The notes under the pieces: generated by a model
Databases searched by the model: none
What the model saw: the letters and a program-made list of their open reading frames with translations, nothing else
What the model was told of the DNA's origin: nothing
In this document: positions 28,810-37,636 of the stretch, in pieces
Layout of the letters: each line of letters opens with the position of its first letter
Numbering within the stretch: position 1 is the stretch's first letter
Translations under genes and position numbers: made by a program
Origin: JAJPKK01 sp963702755
GTDB taxonomy: Bacteria; Pseudomonadota; Alphaproteobacteria; Rhizobiales; Xanthobacteraceae
DNA: 64,000 nucleotides
Reading direction: 5' to 3'
NCBI GenBank assembly: GCA_963702755.1
Contig: CAVPDZ010000007.1
Location: forward strand, 593,547-657,546

Positions 28810-28953
28810 TGCACCCCGATCTCGGCGCCGCGTGCGTGCGGCACGTTGGCGATGGCAGTGTAGCCGCGGTCGAACGGTCGTGTCATGGTCTGGCCCGCCG
28901 ACCGGCCCCGCGCGCCCTCAAGCGCAGGAAACGGAGTTGCCAGAGCGCTGCTG

Positions 28954-30456
28954 ATGAAGAAGCTTCTTCGCATTACCGGTGCGCGGATTGCGCAAATGGA
29001 CGATCCGCCGACCATCCTCGACGGCACCGACCTGTGGATTTCCGAGGGCCGCATCCTCGCGCTGTCGCCGGCGGGCGCGCCGCCGCCGACCGATGGCCAG
29101 GTCGAAACCCTGTCGTTCCAAAACGCCCTCGTCATCCCGGGGCTCATCAACAGTCATTCCCATTCGGCATCATCGCTGCTGCGCGGCTGCGTCGGCGGCG
29201 AGCCGCTCGATCTTTTCGTGATGGATGCGATGGCGCGCCGTGCGCCGAAGCCGCTGCGACAGGTGCGCGCCGGCGTCCTGTTGCAGGCGACCGAAATGCT
29301 CAAGCGCGGCGTGACCGGCGCGGTCGACCATTTCCGGCATGCGGGGCTGCCGACGGTCGAAGCGGTTTCGGCCGCGTTCTCGGCTTACCAGGAGGCCGGT
29401 CTCCGTGCCGCGGTTGCGCCGATGTACGAAGACAAGCGCTACATCGATTCCCTTCCGATCGATCATGCCGATTTGCCGCCCGACATCAGGGACCGCTGGC
29501 TCGCGAGCAAACCTCCGCCGCCGGAGAGCTATTTCGCGATGATGGAGGAGGTGGCGGCGGAATGGCGCGGGCGCGATCGCGTGCAACTTCTGCTCGGTGT
29601 CGATGGGCCGCAACGGTGCACGCCGCATCTCCTCGAACTGACCGGCGATTTTGCGGCACGTCATAACATCGGCCTGCATACCCATGTGCTCGAGGCCAAG
29701 ACTCAGGCCCTCGTCGCGCCGGCCGACCACGGCGGCAGCTTCGTTGCGTATCTCGATCGCTTCGGACTGGTGGGGCCCAAAAGTTCGTTCGCTCACTTCG
29801 TCTGGTGCACGGAGCGGGACATCGAACTTGCCGCCGAGCGCAAAGTGAACATCGTCAACAACCCGGTGAGCAATTTGCTGCTGGGCAGCGGCCTGCAGCC
29901 GACGGCAAGGCTGCTCGCGGGCGGCGTGACGGTTGCTCTCGGATCGGACGGCAGCAGCGGCAATCCCATCAGCCTCTTCGAGCAGGCCAAGTTTTCGATG
30001 CTGCTGAGCCGCATCAGCGAACCGGATTGCGAGCGCTGGATCACGGCGCCGCGGGCGCTGCGGATGGCGACCGCCAACGGCGGCGCGGTGCTCGGCGAGC
30101 CGGGCACGCTCGGCGTCATCAAGGTCGGCGCTCACGCCGATCTCGTGGTCATCGACCTCGATAATCGCGCTTATCGCCCGCTGGGGGATATCTGGAATCA
30201 TCTCGTGATGTACGAGACCGGCGAGGGCGTCGACACGGTGCTCGTCGGCGGCGAGGTTGTCGTGCGCAACGGTCGTTGCACCAAGGTCAACGAGGAAGAT
30301 GTGCTCGCCGAAGCCGAAGAACTCGCCGGCGCCGATCGCGCGGCGAACGAGCCGTTCCTGGCCAAGGCGCGAGCCGAGCGTGGCGTATTCCAGGCGCTCA
30401 TCCTCAAGGCGTTGCAGAAGTCGATCCAAATCGACCGCTTCGCCCACCTCGATTGA
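28954..30456 (+). CDS. ATZ/TRZ-type amidohydrolase (chlorohydrolase/deaminase family)
   Basis: About 500 residues from ATG 28954; the frame is open further left, but those residues have no domain. Metal ligands of the family occur in GLINSHSHSASSLLRG (HxH), GLHTHVLEAKTQ, and a catalytic Asp in LGSDGSSGN. The C-terminal VIKVGAHADLVVIDLD is typical of the small beta domain. Such enzymes deaminate or dehalogenate ring compounds such as cytosine, guanine or triazines, in the cytoplasm. The next binding-protein gene begins 135 nt later on the same strand and may deliver the substrate. Confidence 0.88.
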   Translation: MKKLLRITGARIAQMDDPPTILDGTDLWISEGRILALSPAGAPPPTDGQVETLSFQNALVIPGLINSHSHSASSLLRGCVGGEPLDLFVMDAMARRAPKPLRQVRAGVLLQATEMLKRGVTGAVDHFRHAGLPTVEAVSAAFSAYQEAGLRAAVAPMYEDKRYIDSLPIDHADLPPDIRDRWLASKPPPPESYFAMMEEVAAEWRGRDRVQLLLGVDGPQRCTPHLLELTGDFAARHNIGLHTHVLEAKTQALVAPADHGGSFVAYLDRFGLVGPKSSFAHFVWCTERDIELAAERKVNIVNNPVSNLLLGSGLQPTARLLAGGVTVALGSDGSSGNPISLFEQAKFSMLLSRISEPDCERWITAPRALRMATANGGAVLGEPGTLGVIKVGAHADLVVIDLDNRAYRPLGDIWNHLVMYETGEGVDTVLVGGEVVVRNGRCTKVNEEDVLAEAEELAGADRAANEPFLAKARAERGVFQALILKALQKSIQIDRFAHLD

Positions 30457-30591
30457 ATGACGTTGGCTCGTGCCTTCAAGACGACGCCTACAGCCTGCGG
30501 TAGCGCGCCGCGCGCGCCGCGCAGTGGCATGGCGTTTGCTTATTTTTCATACTCGGCACAGCCTTGGAATGATCAAATCGCGGGAGGTCCC

Positions 30592-31629
30592 ATGCGGCGC
30601 GCGTCTCGATGGATCAACGGTGCAGCATTTGTTTTAGCGCTGGCGTGCGCGTTTGAGTCGGCCGCTTATGCGCAAGCACCGTTGACGCCCGTCCGCTTCC
30701 GCTTGGATTGGGTCTGGCAGGCGCCGCAATCGATTTGGACGCTCGCTTACGAGCGCAAATATTTTCAGGACGAAGGCCTCGACGTGACCATCGATCGCGG
30801 TTACGGCGGCCCGGACACCATCGGCAGCGTCGCATCCGGCGCCTATGACATCGGCTTTTCCGACGTCAATGGTCTGGTCGAGTTCAACGCGAAGAATCCG
30901 GATCACAAGACGAAGGCCGTCTTCATCGCCTATGACGCGACGCTCGGTGCGATCATCACGCGCAAGGGCAACGGCATCAACACGCCCAAGGACCTGGAGG
31001 GCCGCGTCATCGGCGCGCCGGTCACCACCGGCGGACGCACGCTGTTCCCGGCCTTCGCGAAGGCCAATGGCATCGACGAGAGCAAGATCACCTGGGAGAC
31101 CATCAGCATCCAACTGCAGGATCAGCAATTCGCGCAGGGGCGGTTCGATGCCGTCGCAAGCTATGCCACCACGTCGCTTCTCAATTTGAAGCTGTTGGGC
31201 GTCGACCTGAAGAAGCTGACGGTCTTCACGTTCTTCAAGAACGGGCTCGATCTCTACGGCAGCTGTCTCCTGGTTCGCCCCGAGTGGGCCGAGGCCAATC
31301 CGGAGACCGTGCGCAAATTCCTGCGCGCGACCATGCGCGGCATGCAGGCCATGTTGGCCGACAAGAAGGCGGCGATCGCCTCGCTGCAAAAGCGCGACCC
31401 GTTGCTCGACACCCAGACTGAAATCGATCGGCTCGATCTGATGATCGAGATGGCGCTGAAGACACCGAGCGTCGAAAAGAACGGCGTGAGCTTTGTCGAT
31501 CCCGATCGCATGGATCGCGGACTGGCGATCGTCGCCAAAGCCTTCAATGTTTCGCCCGTGCCGAAGACGGCGGACATTTTCACCGACGCGTACCTGCCGC
31601 CGGCAAAGGACAGGCAGCTCAAGTTCTGA
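30592..31629 (+). CDS. NMT1/SsuA-type ABC transporter substrate-binding protein (copy 3)
   Basis: About 345 residues from ATG 30592, with GGGAGGT at ribosome-binding distance and a signal peptide (FVLALACAFESAAYAQ). The pyrimidine-precursor/nitrate binding pattern is clear: RLDWVWQAPQSIWTLAYERKY, GGPDTIGSVASGAYDIGF, TPKDLEGRVIGAPVTTGGR. It is clearly different from the other two copies (DWxW in place of SQWPQYI). Lying downstream of the ATZ/TRZ amidohydrolase, it probably serves a nitrogen heterocycle; this is inferred. Confidence 0.88.
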   Translation: MRRASRWINGAAFVLALACAFESAAYAQAPLTPVRFRLDWVWQAPQSIWTLAYERKYFQDEGLDVTIDRGYGGPDTIGSVASGAYDIGFSDVNGLVEFNAKNPDHKTKAVFIAYDATLGAIITRKGNGINTPKDLEGRVIGAPVTTGGRTLFPAFAKANGIDESKITWETISIQLQDQQFAQGRFDAVASYATTSLLNLKLLGVDLKKLTVFTFFKNGLDLYGSCLLVRPEWAEANPETVRKFLRATMRGMQAMLADKKAAIASLQKRDPLLDTQTEIDRLDLMIEMALKTPSVEKNGVSFVDPDRMDRGLAIVAKAFNVSPVPKTADIFTDAYLPPAKDRQLKF

Positions 31630-31766
31630 CCGCGGCCGCCGCCGCCGACCTGCGCAATCGCGCCGCCGCCGCGGTGGGCCCGAGGCTCGACCCATGGCGA
31701 AATGCCGATCATAATGCTGTTTGGGGGCCATTTCCCGGCCGCGTGGCCGGAGACGGGAACGCACAG

Positions 31767-32936
31767 ATGAAGATCGCTACCGCGCTGTCGCCCTCCTCGC
31801 TCCTCGTTGCTGCCGCGATAGCGGCGACCATTTTCGCGGCGCCCTCCGCAACAGCCCAGACCAAGATCGGTTTCCAGGCGCCGCTCACCGGCCCGGCGGC
31901 GACCGATGGCGTCTCCGCCAAGATCGCGGCGGAACTCGCGGCGGCGCGCATCAATGCGTCAGGCGGCGTGCTTGGCCAGAAGATCGAGCTCGTGACCTAT
32001 GACGACCAGGCCAAGACCGACGAGGCGGTGTTCACCGCCAACAAGCTCGTCGGCCAGGACGGCGTCAAGTTCGCGGTGTCCGGAAGCTACTCGGCCTCGG
32101 GCCGCGCCGCGGCGCCGATCTTCCAGGCCGCGAAGGTGCCGTTCATCTCCGCCTATGGCGTGCATCCCGACATCACGCGCGCCGGCGACTACGCCTTCCG
32201 CACCGTCCATCTCGGCCAGCCGCAGGGGCGCGCCGGCGCGAAATTCATCGCCGACAATCTCGGCATCAAGGAGATTTCCATCATCTCCATGGACAACGAT
32301 TACGGCCAGGCGACGCTCGAAGGCTTCAAGAGCGTGCTCGGGCAGTTCGGCATCAAGGTGCTCGGCGAATACAGCTATCCGCTGCGCGACCGCCAATTCG
32401 GCTCGATCGTCGCGAGCGTCAAGCGCGACAACCCGAAGGCGATTTACGTCACCGGTTACTTCTTCACCGCGGGCCCGCTGGTGACGCAGCTGCGCGCCGC
32501 CGGCATTACCGTTCCGATCATCGGCTCCCAGGCGTTCGATGCGCAGAAGCTGATCGAGATCGCCGGCGCCGCGGTCGAAGGCGTCTACATCGTCGCCGGC
32601 CTCAATCGCGATCGCGACAGTGCGGAACTCAAATCCTATCTCGCGGATTTCGAGAAGCGCGCCGGCTATCCGGGCGAAAACGTCGGCGCCACCACCTATT
32701 CGGCGATCATGCTGATGGCCGACGCCATCAAGCGCGCCGGCTCGACCGATCCGCAGAAGGTGCGCGATGCGCTCGCGGCAACGAAGAACTTTCCGCACCT
32801 CGCCGGCGAGCTTGTGAGCTTCAATTCGCTGCGCGAGATCAACATGCCGCTGAACGTCAATGTGGTGAAGGACGGCCACTTCCGCCATTTCGCCTGGATC
32901 GACGATCTCAAGCTCCTCGCGCCGCCAACCGAGTGA
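31767..32936 (+). CDS. Branched-chain-amino-acid-type ABC transporter binding protein (LivK type)
   Basis: 389 residues with a signal peptide ending SATAQTK. The type 1 periplasmic fold has IGFQAPLTGPAATDG, INASGGVLGQKIELVTYDD and later ISMDNDYGQATLEGFK. ATG 31767 is preferred over the upstream open frame because the signal peptide begins there. It heads the run of liv-type genes that ends with a DUF917 and a urocanase gene. In such a context the ligand need not be an amino acid; imidazole or thiohydantoin acids are plausible. Confidence 0.9.
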   Translation: MKIATALSPSSLLVAAAIAATIFAAPSATAQTKIGFQAPLTGPAATDGVSAKIAAELAAARINASGGVLGQKIELVTYDDQAKTDEAVFTANKLVGQDGVKFAVSGSYSASGRAAAPIFQAAKVPFISAYGVHPDITRAGDYAFRTVHLGQPQGRAGAKFIADNLGIKEISIISMDNDYGQATLEGFKSVLGQFGIKVLGEYSYPLRDRQFGSIVASVKRDNPKAIYVTGYFFTAGPLVTQLRAAGITVPIIGSQAFDAQKLIEIAGAAVEGVYIVAGLNRDRDSAELKSYLADFEKRAGYPGENVGATTYSAIMLMADAIKRAGSTDPQKVRDALAATKNFPHLAGELVSFNSLREINMPLNVNVVKDGHFRHFAWIDDLKLLAPPTE

Positions 32937-33304
32937 TGCGGGCGGCTTTTCGCTCTGCCTCTGCGGAGATCGGAGCAGGAGATAGGTCTTCTCTGCGAAG
33001 CGGATCTTGTGTTTCCAACATCCGTAGCCCCGCACATTGTTCTCTCCCGAGCCTCTCACATCGTCATCGTCCGGCTTGACCGGACGATCCAGTGACCCCT
33101 GTCTCGCCGAATGGGGCACGGCGCGTGTCCTGACCGAAAGGCTGGGGGTTACTCGGATGCCCCGCTTGAAGCTGCTTGAAGTGGGGCATGACGATCGAAG
33201 ACGAAACCAGACTTCAGAGTCTAACGACTACCGGCTTCTAACCGCCATTGCGTCTGAAATCACTAACGCCCTCCCGAGCCGTTGCCGCAAAATCCGGACG
33301 CCGC
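32937..33304. repeat. Intergenic region with palindromic repeats between livK and livH
   Basis: A perfect hairpin TCGTCCGGCTTGACCGGACGA lies at 33067-33087. A second, imperfect one is at about 33158-33188 (ATGCCCCGCTTG to CTTGAAGTGGGGCAT). No gene is supported. These may act as mRNA stabilisers or attenuators, allowing more binding protein than permease, as is common in transporter operons. Confidence 0.6.
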
Positions 33305-34174
33305 GTGTACTACATCGACCTGACGCTCAACGGCCTGATCTTCGGCAGCATGTATGCGCTGATGGCGGTCGGATTGACGCTGGTGTACGGCCTGCTGCGC
33401 ATCCTCCATGTCGCCCATGCCGCGGTTTATGCCTTCGGCGCCTTCGTCACCGTCATCGTCGCCAACGCCGCCGGCAGCATCGCGCTCGGCATCGTCGCGG
33501 CGATGCTGGCCTCGGCACTGCTTGGTGCGGCGATCTATCGCCTGCTCTACCAGCCGCTGCTGGCGAAGCCGCCCTACGTCGCGATGATCGCCTCGGTCGG
33601 ACTTCTGATCTTCATGGAAGATGCCTTTCGCATCGCGTTCGGCGAGCAGGGCCTGACGTTCCGCAGCGATCCATATCCGACGCAGATCTTCGACGTGTTC
33701 GGCCTCACGATCAATTCCGTGCAGATCGCGATGATCGTCGCGGCCACGCTGTGTCTCACCGCGCTCGAGCTCTTCATCACGCGGACGCGGATCGGCACGG
33801 CGTGGCGCGCCACGGTGTCCAATCCGACCATCGCGGAAAGCTTCGGCGTTGACCCGATCGCGGTCCGCTATCTCAATTTCTTCATCGGCTCGGCGCTCGC
33901 CGGCCTCGCAGGCGCGTTGATCGCGCTCCTCAACAATTTCGTCGAGCCGTCCATGGGTTTCGTCGTGAGCTACAAGGCCCTCGCCATTATCGTGCTGGGC
34001 GGGCTCGGCAGCATTCGCGGCACGCTGCTCGCAAGTCTCGCGCTCGGGATGATCGAATCCTTCGGCACCATTGCGCTCCGCGCCTATATCGATCGCGATG
34101 CGCTCGCGTTCCTGTTCCTCATCATTGTCCTGATGATACGCCCGCAGGGCCTGACCGGGTCGCGCGCCGCATGA
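33305..34174 (+). CDS. Branched-chain-type ABC transporter permease (LivH type)
   Basis: About 289 residues from GTG 33305, where YYIDLTLNGLIFGSMYALMAVGLTLVYG opens in the manner of LivH; the open frame further left runs into repeat sequence. Several hydrophobic segments and the closing FLFLIIVLMIRPQGL fit the family. The stop overlaps the next start (ATGA at 34171-34174), so expression is coupled to livM. Confidence 0.88.
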   Translation: MYYIDLTLNGLIFGSMYALMAVGLTLVYGLLRILHVAHAAVYAFGAFVTVIVANAAGSIALGIVAAMLASALLGAAIYRLLYQPLLAKPPYVAMIASVGLLIFMEDAFRIAFGEQGLTFRSDPYPTQIFDVFGLTINSVQIAMIVAATLCLTALELFITRTRIGTAWRATVSNPTIAESFGVDPIAVRYLNFFIGSALAGLAGALIALLNNFVEPSMGFVVSYKALAIIVLGGLGSIRGTLLASLALGMIESFGTIALRAYIDRDALAFLFLIIVLMIRPQGLTGSRAA

Positions 34175-35019
34175 GCCTCTACGCCTACAGCCTGCTGTCC
34201 ATCATCGGCATCAACATCATGCTGGCGGTGAGCCTCAACCTGATCACCGGCTTGTGCGGGCAATTCAGTCTCGGCCATGCCGCCTTTTACGGCGCCGGCG
34301 CCTATGCTGCCGCGCTGTGCGCGGTGGCGGGCTATGGCGTACCGATCGCGCTGCTGTGCGGGCTCGTCGTCGCCGGCGCGCTCGGCTTTGTCGTCGGCTT
34401 CGCCTCGGTGCGGTTGCGTGATGATTTTCTCGCGGTGACGACCATCGGCGTTGGTTTCCTGCTGGTCGGCTTTGTGCGCAAGCAGTCCTGGCTTGGTGCC
34501 GAGATGGGGATCAGCAAGATCCCGCCCAGCGGACTCGGGCCCCAGGGCAACGCGGCGCTGATCGTCGCCTTCGCGGTCGCGACCATCGCCTTCAGCCTCT
34601 ATCTCAATCGCAGTTGGATGGGCTTTGCGTTCCGCGCCGTCGGCGATGACGAGCAGGCGGCGCGCACGGTCGCAATTCCCGTATCGGCCTACAAGCTGGT
34701 GGCGTTTGCGATCGGCACCGCCATCGCCGGGCTCGCCGGCGGCCTCTATACCTATTTCACCCAGTTCATCGTGCCGGACTTGTTCGGCTTCATCCTGTCC
34801 GTCACGCTGATGGCCATGGTGGTGATCGGCGGCACCGGCTCGACATGGGGCGTCGTCGCCGCGACGATCTTCCTCACGCTGTTGCCGGAAGCGTTTCGCT
34901 TCATCAACGATTACCGCCTGCTGATCTACGGCGGCCTCCTGGTGCTGATCATGCGTTTCGCGCCCGGCGGCCTCGCCGGGATCGTGACGTCGCTCGCGCG
35001 AAGGCTTCGCAGCTCATGA
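34171..35019 (+). CDS. Branched-chain-type ABC transporter permease (LivM type)
   Basis: 282 residues, many hydrophobic segments; the LivM motif LITGLCGQFSLGHAAFYGAGAY is near the N-terminus and VVIGGTGSTWGVVAATIF near the C-terminus. It overlaps livH at its start and the ATPase gene at its end by ATGA junctions, which indicates one tightly coupled operon. Confidence 0.92.
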   Translation: MSLYAYSLLSIIGINIMLAVSLNLITGLCGQFSLGHAAFYGAGAYAAALCAVAGYGVPIALLCGLVVAGALGFVVGFASVRLRDDFLAVTTIGVGFLLVGFVRKQSWLGAEMGISKIPPSGLGPQGNAALIVAFAVATIAFSLYLNRSWMGFAFRAVGDDEQAARTVAIPVSAYKLVAFAIGTAIAGLAGGLYTYFTQFIVPDLFGFILSVTLMAMVVIGGTGSTWGVVAATIFLTLLPEAFRFINDYRLLIYGGLLVLIMRFAPGGLAGIVTSLARRLRSS

Positions 35020-35780
35020 CGACGATCCTCGAAGCGCGATCGATCGCCGTCCGGTTTGGCGGCCTGAGCGTCCTCGACGACGTGTCGTTTGCGGTCGCCA
35101 AAGGCGAGTTCGTCGGCCTGATCGGGCCCAACGGTGCCGGCAAGACGACCCTGTTGAAAATCATCGCCGGCGTGTTGCGGCCGAATGCGGGACACATTCT
35201 GCTGCACGGCGAGGACATCGGCCGGCTGTCGACGGCGGCGCGCGTCCGGCGCGGGCTCGCGGTTACCCATCAGATCGTTCGCCCGTTCCGGTCCATGAGC
35301 GTGCTCGACAATGCGGCGCTCGCCGCCGGCCATCGGATCACGTCCAATCCGTTGACGGCGCTGTTTCATGCGTCGCGCAAGGCGGAGGACGATCGCGCTC
35401 GCGCGCTTCTTGCCCGCGTCGGCCTCGGCAATCTGGAGCGAAGCGCGGTCGGCGCACTTCCGCTCGGCCATCTCAAGCGCCTCGAAGTGGCGCGGGCGTT
35501 GGCGGTCGAACCCAGCGTCGTCCTGCTCGACGAACCGCTCGCCGGACTCAACCATCGCGAGGCCGCCCAGCAGGCCGACACCATCGCGGCGCTCAACGCC
35601 GGCGGCATCACCACGATCCTGATCGAACACAATCTCGGCGAGGTGGTGCGGGTGTGCAAACGCCTCCTGGTGCTCGACGGCGGACGCATCATTGCCGATG
35701 GCTTGCCGCAGGCGGTCATCGCCGACCCGCGCGTCCGCGAAGCCTATGTCGGAAAGAGCGGCGATCATGTTGCGGCTTGA
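35016..35780 (+). CDS. Branched-chain-type ABC transporter ATPase (LivG type)
   Basis: 254 residues from ATG 35016. Walker A is GPNGAGKTTL; the signature region is variant (LPLGHLKRLEVARALA instead of LSGGQ); Walker B reads VVLLDEPLAGLNHRE, and the switch His is in ILIEHNLGEV. The missing LSGGQ serine-glycine pair is a small oddity, though LivG proteins vary here. It overlaps the LivF-type gene by 14 bases. Confidence 0.92.
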   Translation: MTTILEARSIAVRFGGLSVLDDVSFAVAKGEFVGLIGPNGAGKTTLLKIIAGVLRPNAGHILLHGEDIGRLSTAARVRRGLAVTHQIVRPFRSMSVLDNAALAAGHRITSNPLTALFHASRKAEDDRARALLARVGLGNLERSAVGALPLGHLKRLEVARALAVEPSVVLLDEPLAGLNHREAAQQADTIAALNAGGITTILIEHNLGEVVRVCKRLLVLDGGRIIADGLPQAVIADPRVREAYVGKSGDHVAA

Positions 35781-36482
35781 GCACCTGAGCTGCGGCTACG
35801 GCTCCGTGCGCGCCGTCGAAGACTTGTCGTTGGAGCTTGCCGACAGCGGTTCGCTGGCATTGCTCGGCCCGAACGGCGCCGGCAAGACCTCGACCATCAT
35901 GTCGATCATGGGTCACACCACAATTCATGGCGGCCGCATTCTGTTTGACGGCAGCGACATCACCCACGCGCCGCCGGTCGACCGCGTCGCCCTCGGCATT
36001 GCGCTGGTGCCGGAGGGCCGGCGGCTCTTCTCCGATCTTGACCGTGGAGGAAAACCTCACGGTCGGCGGCTATCGCCGCACGGTGGCGGCGGATCGCAGA
36101 AACCGCGCGCGGGTCTATGGCCTGTTTCCGCGGCTGGCCGATCGGCGCTGGCAGGTGTCGGGATCGCTGTCGGGAGGCGAGCAGCAGATGCTCGCGATCG
36201 GCCGTGCCATGATGGCCGAGCCCAAGCTCCTCCTCATCGACGAGCTGTCGCTCGGCCTGATGCCGGCGATGGTCGATCTCTGCTTCGATGCTTTGGCGAC
36301 GCTGAAGTCCGAAGGCGTTGCCATTCTGCTGGTCGAGCAGAACACCGCGCGCGCCCTCGCCTTTACGGATAAGGTATGCGTGATGACCTCAGGCTCGCTC
36401 GTCTATGCGGGACCTTCGGCCGAGGCGATGCACAACGAGAACCTCTTCGACGTCTTCGTCAACGCGCCGCGGCAACGGGTAG
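35767..36482 (+). CDS. Branched-chain-type ABC transporter ATPase (LivF type), frameshifted
   Basis: Starts MLRLEHLSCGYG at 35767; Walker A is GPNGAGKTSTI. At about 36036 GATCTTGACC has one T too many; without it the text is SDLTVEENLTVGGYRR and goes on to LSGGEQQMLAIGRAMM and LLIDELSLGLMPAM. After this first correction the frame has no stop and reads into the DUF917 gene. One further +1 insertion would put the frame on TAG 36480-36482, giving 237 residues, the normal LivF size. So the apparent fusion probably reflects two indels. The text near the stop (GGGTAGGCGGGCGAGCCCACAG) resembles a fragment of the interspersed repeats. Confidence 0.82.
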
Positions 36483-36538
36483 GCGGGCGAGCCCACAGGG
36501 TGGGCAAGGCGGTTTGGCCGGCGCAGGGATGCAGAATC

Positions 36539-37636
36539 ATGCGGCGCATTCTCGGGGCAAAAGACGTGGAAGCGGCCGTGAAGGGCGGCTCCGTCTTCGC
36601 GGCGGGCGGCGGCGGGTTTGCGGATCACGGGCGCATGCTCGGCACTGCGGCCGTCAATGCCGGCAAGCCCGAACTCGTATCGATGGACGAGGTGCCGGAC
36701 GATGCCTGGATTGCCACTGCCGCCGCGATCGGCGCGCCCGCCGGCACGACGTCATGGGAGATGCGCGGCGTCGACTACGTCAAATCCGTCGAGCTGGTGC
36801 AGGAGGCGCTCGGGGCGCCGATCTACGGCCTGATGATCGGACAGAACGGCAAATCGAGCACGCTCAACGGCTGGCTGCCGTCCGCGATCCTGGGGACCAA
36901 GGTGGTCGATGCCGTGGGCGACATCCGCGCTCACCCGACGGGCGACATGGGCTCGATCGGCTTGGCAAACTCGCCGCAGCAGATGATCCAGTCCGCCGTC
37001 GGCGGCAATCGCGACAGCAACAGTTACATCGAGCTCGTGATCCGCGGCGCGACCGCGAAGATTTCGCCGGTGTTGCGCACGGCGGCCGACATGGCCGGCG
37101 GCTTCATCGCGTCGTGCCGCAATCCGCTTCCCGCCGCCTACGTGAAAAAGAACGCGGCGCTCGGCGGCATCTCGATCGCGCTGGCGCTCGGCGAAGCAAT
37201 CCTGGCGGCTGAACCAAGGGGCGGCGCTGCCGTCATCGACGCGATCTGCCGGCAAACCAACGGCGAGATCATCGGCCAAGGCAAGGTGCAGCGTAAGGCC
37301 GTGACCTACACCAACGCCGCGTTCGACGTCGGCACCATCACGATCGGCGACGGCGACAAGGCCGTCACGCTTCATGTCATGAACGAATACATGGCGGTCG
37401 ATGGTGCGGACGGCGCGCGGCTCGCCGGCTATCCCGACGTCATCGCAACGCTCGACCGCGACGGCACGCCGGTGAGCGTCGGCGAGTTGCACGAGGGCGA
37501 CGAGCTTCTGGTGCTGCGCATCGCGAAGCAGCACATCCCGCTGTCATCGAGCGTGACCGATCCTTCGGTCTATCCATTCGTCGAGAAGACGCTCGGCATC
37601 ACGCTTGCCGACTATGCCCTCGGACGGCCCAGATGA
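36539..37636 (+). CDS. DUF917 family protein (S-methyl thiohydantoin desulfurase family)
   Basis: 365 residues from ATG 36539, with AGGGA upstream. The family opening is ILGAKDVEAAVKGGSVFAAGGGG, followed by GAPAGTTSWEMRG, and a C-terminal hydantoinase-like beta domain (LHVMNEYMAVDG). DUF917 proteins often sit with hydantoinases, transporters or urocanases; the family has been tied to removal of the S-methylthio group of a thiohydantoin acid. Its stop overlaps the urocanase start by ATGA, a strong functional link. The frame is open upstream into livF; see that entry. Confidence 0.85.
   Translation: MRRILGAKDVEAAVKGGSVFAAGGGGFADHGRMLGTAAVNAGKPELVSMDEVPDDAWIATAAAIGAPAGTTSWEMRGVDYVKSVELVQEALGAPIYGLMIGQNGKSSTLNGWLPSAILGTKVVDAVGDIRAHPTGDMGSIGLANSPQQMIQSAVGGNRDSNSYIELVIRGATAKISPVLRTAADMAGGFIASCRNPLPAAYVKKNAALGGISIALALGEAILAAEPRGGAAVIDAICRQTNGEIIGQGKVQRKAVTYTNAAFDVGTITIGDGDKAVTLHVMNEYMAVDGADGARLAGYPDVIATLDRDGTPVSVGELHEGDELLVLRIAKQHIPLSSSVTDPSVYPFVEKTLGITLADYALGRPR

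Noticed and set aside
28036..28863. 275-residue plus-strand frame opposite the permease
   Set aside because: Asp, Glu and Arg-rich antisense shadow of a clear membrane protein.
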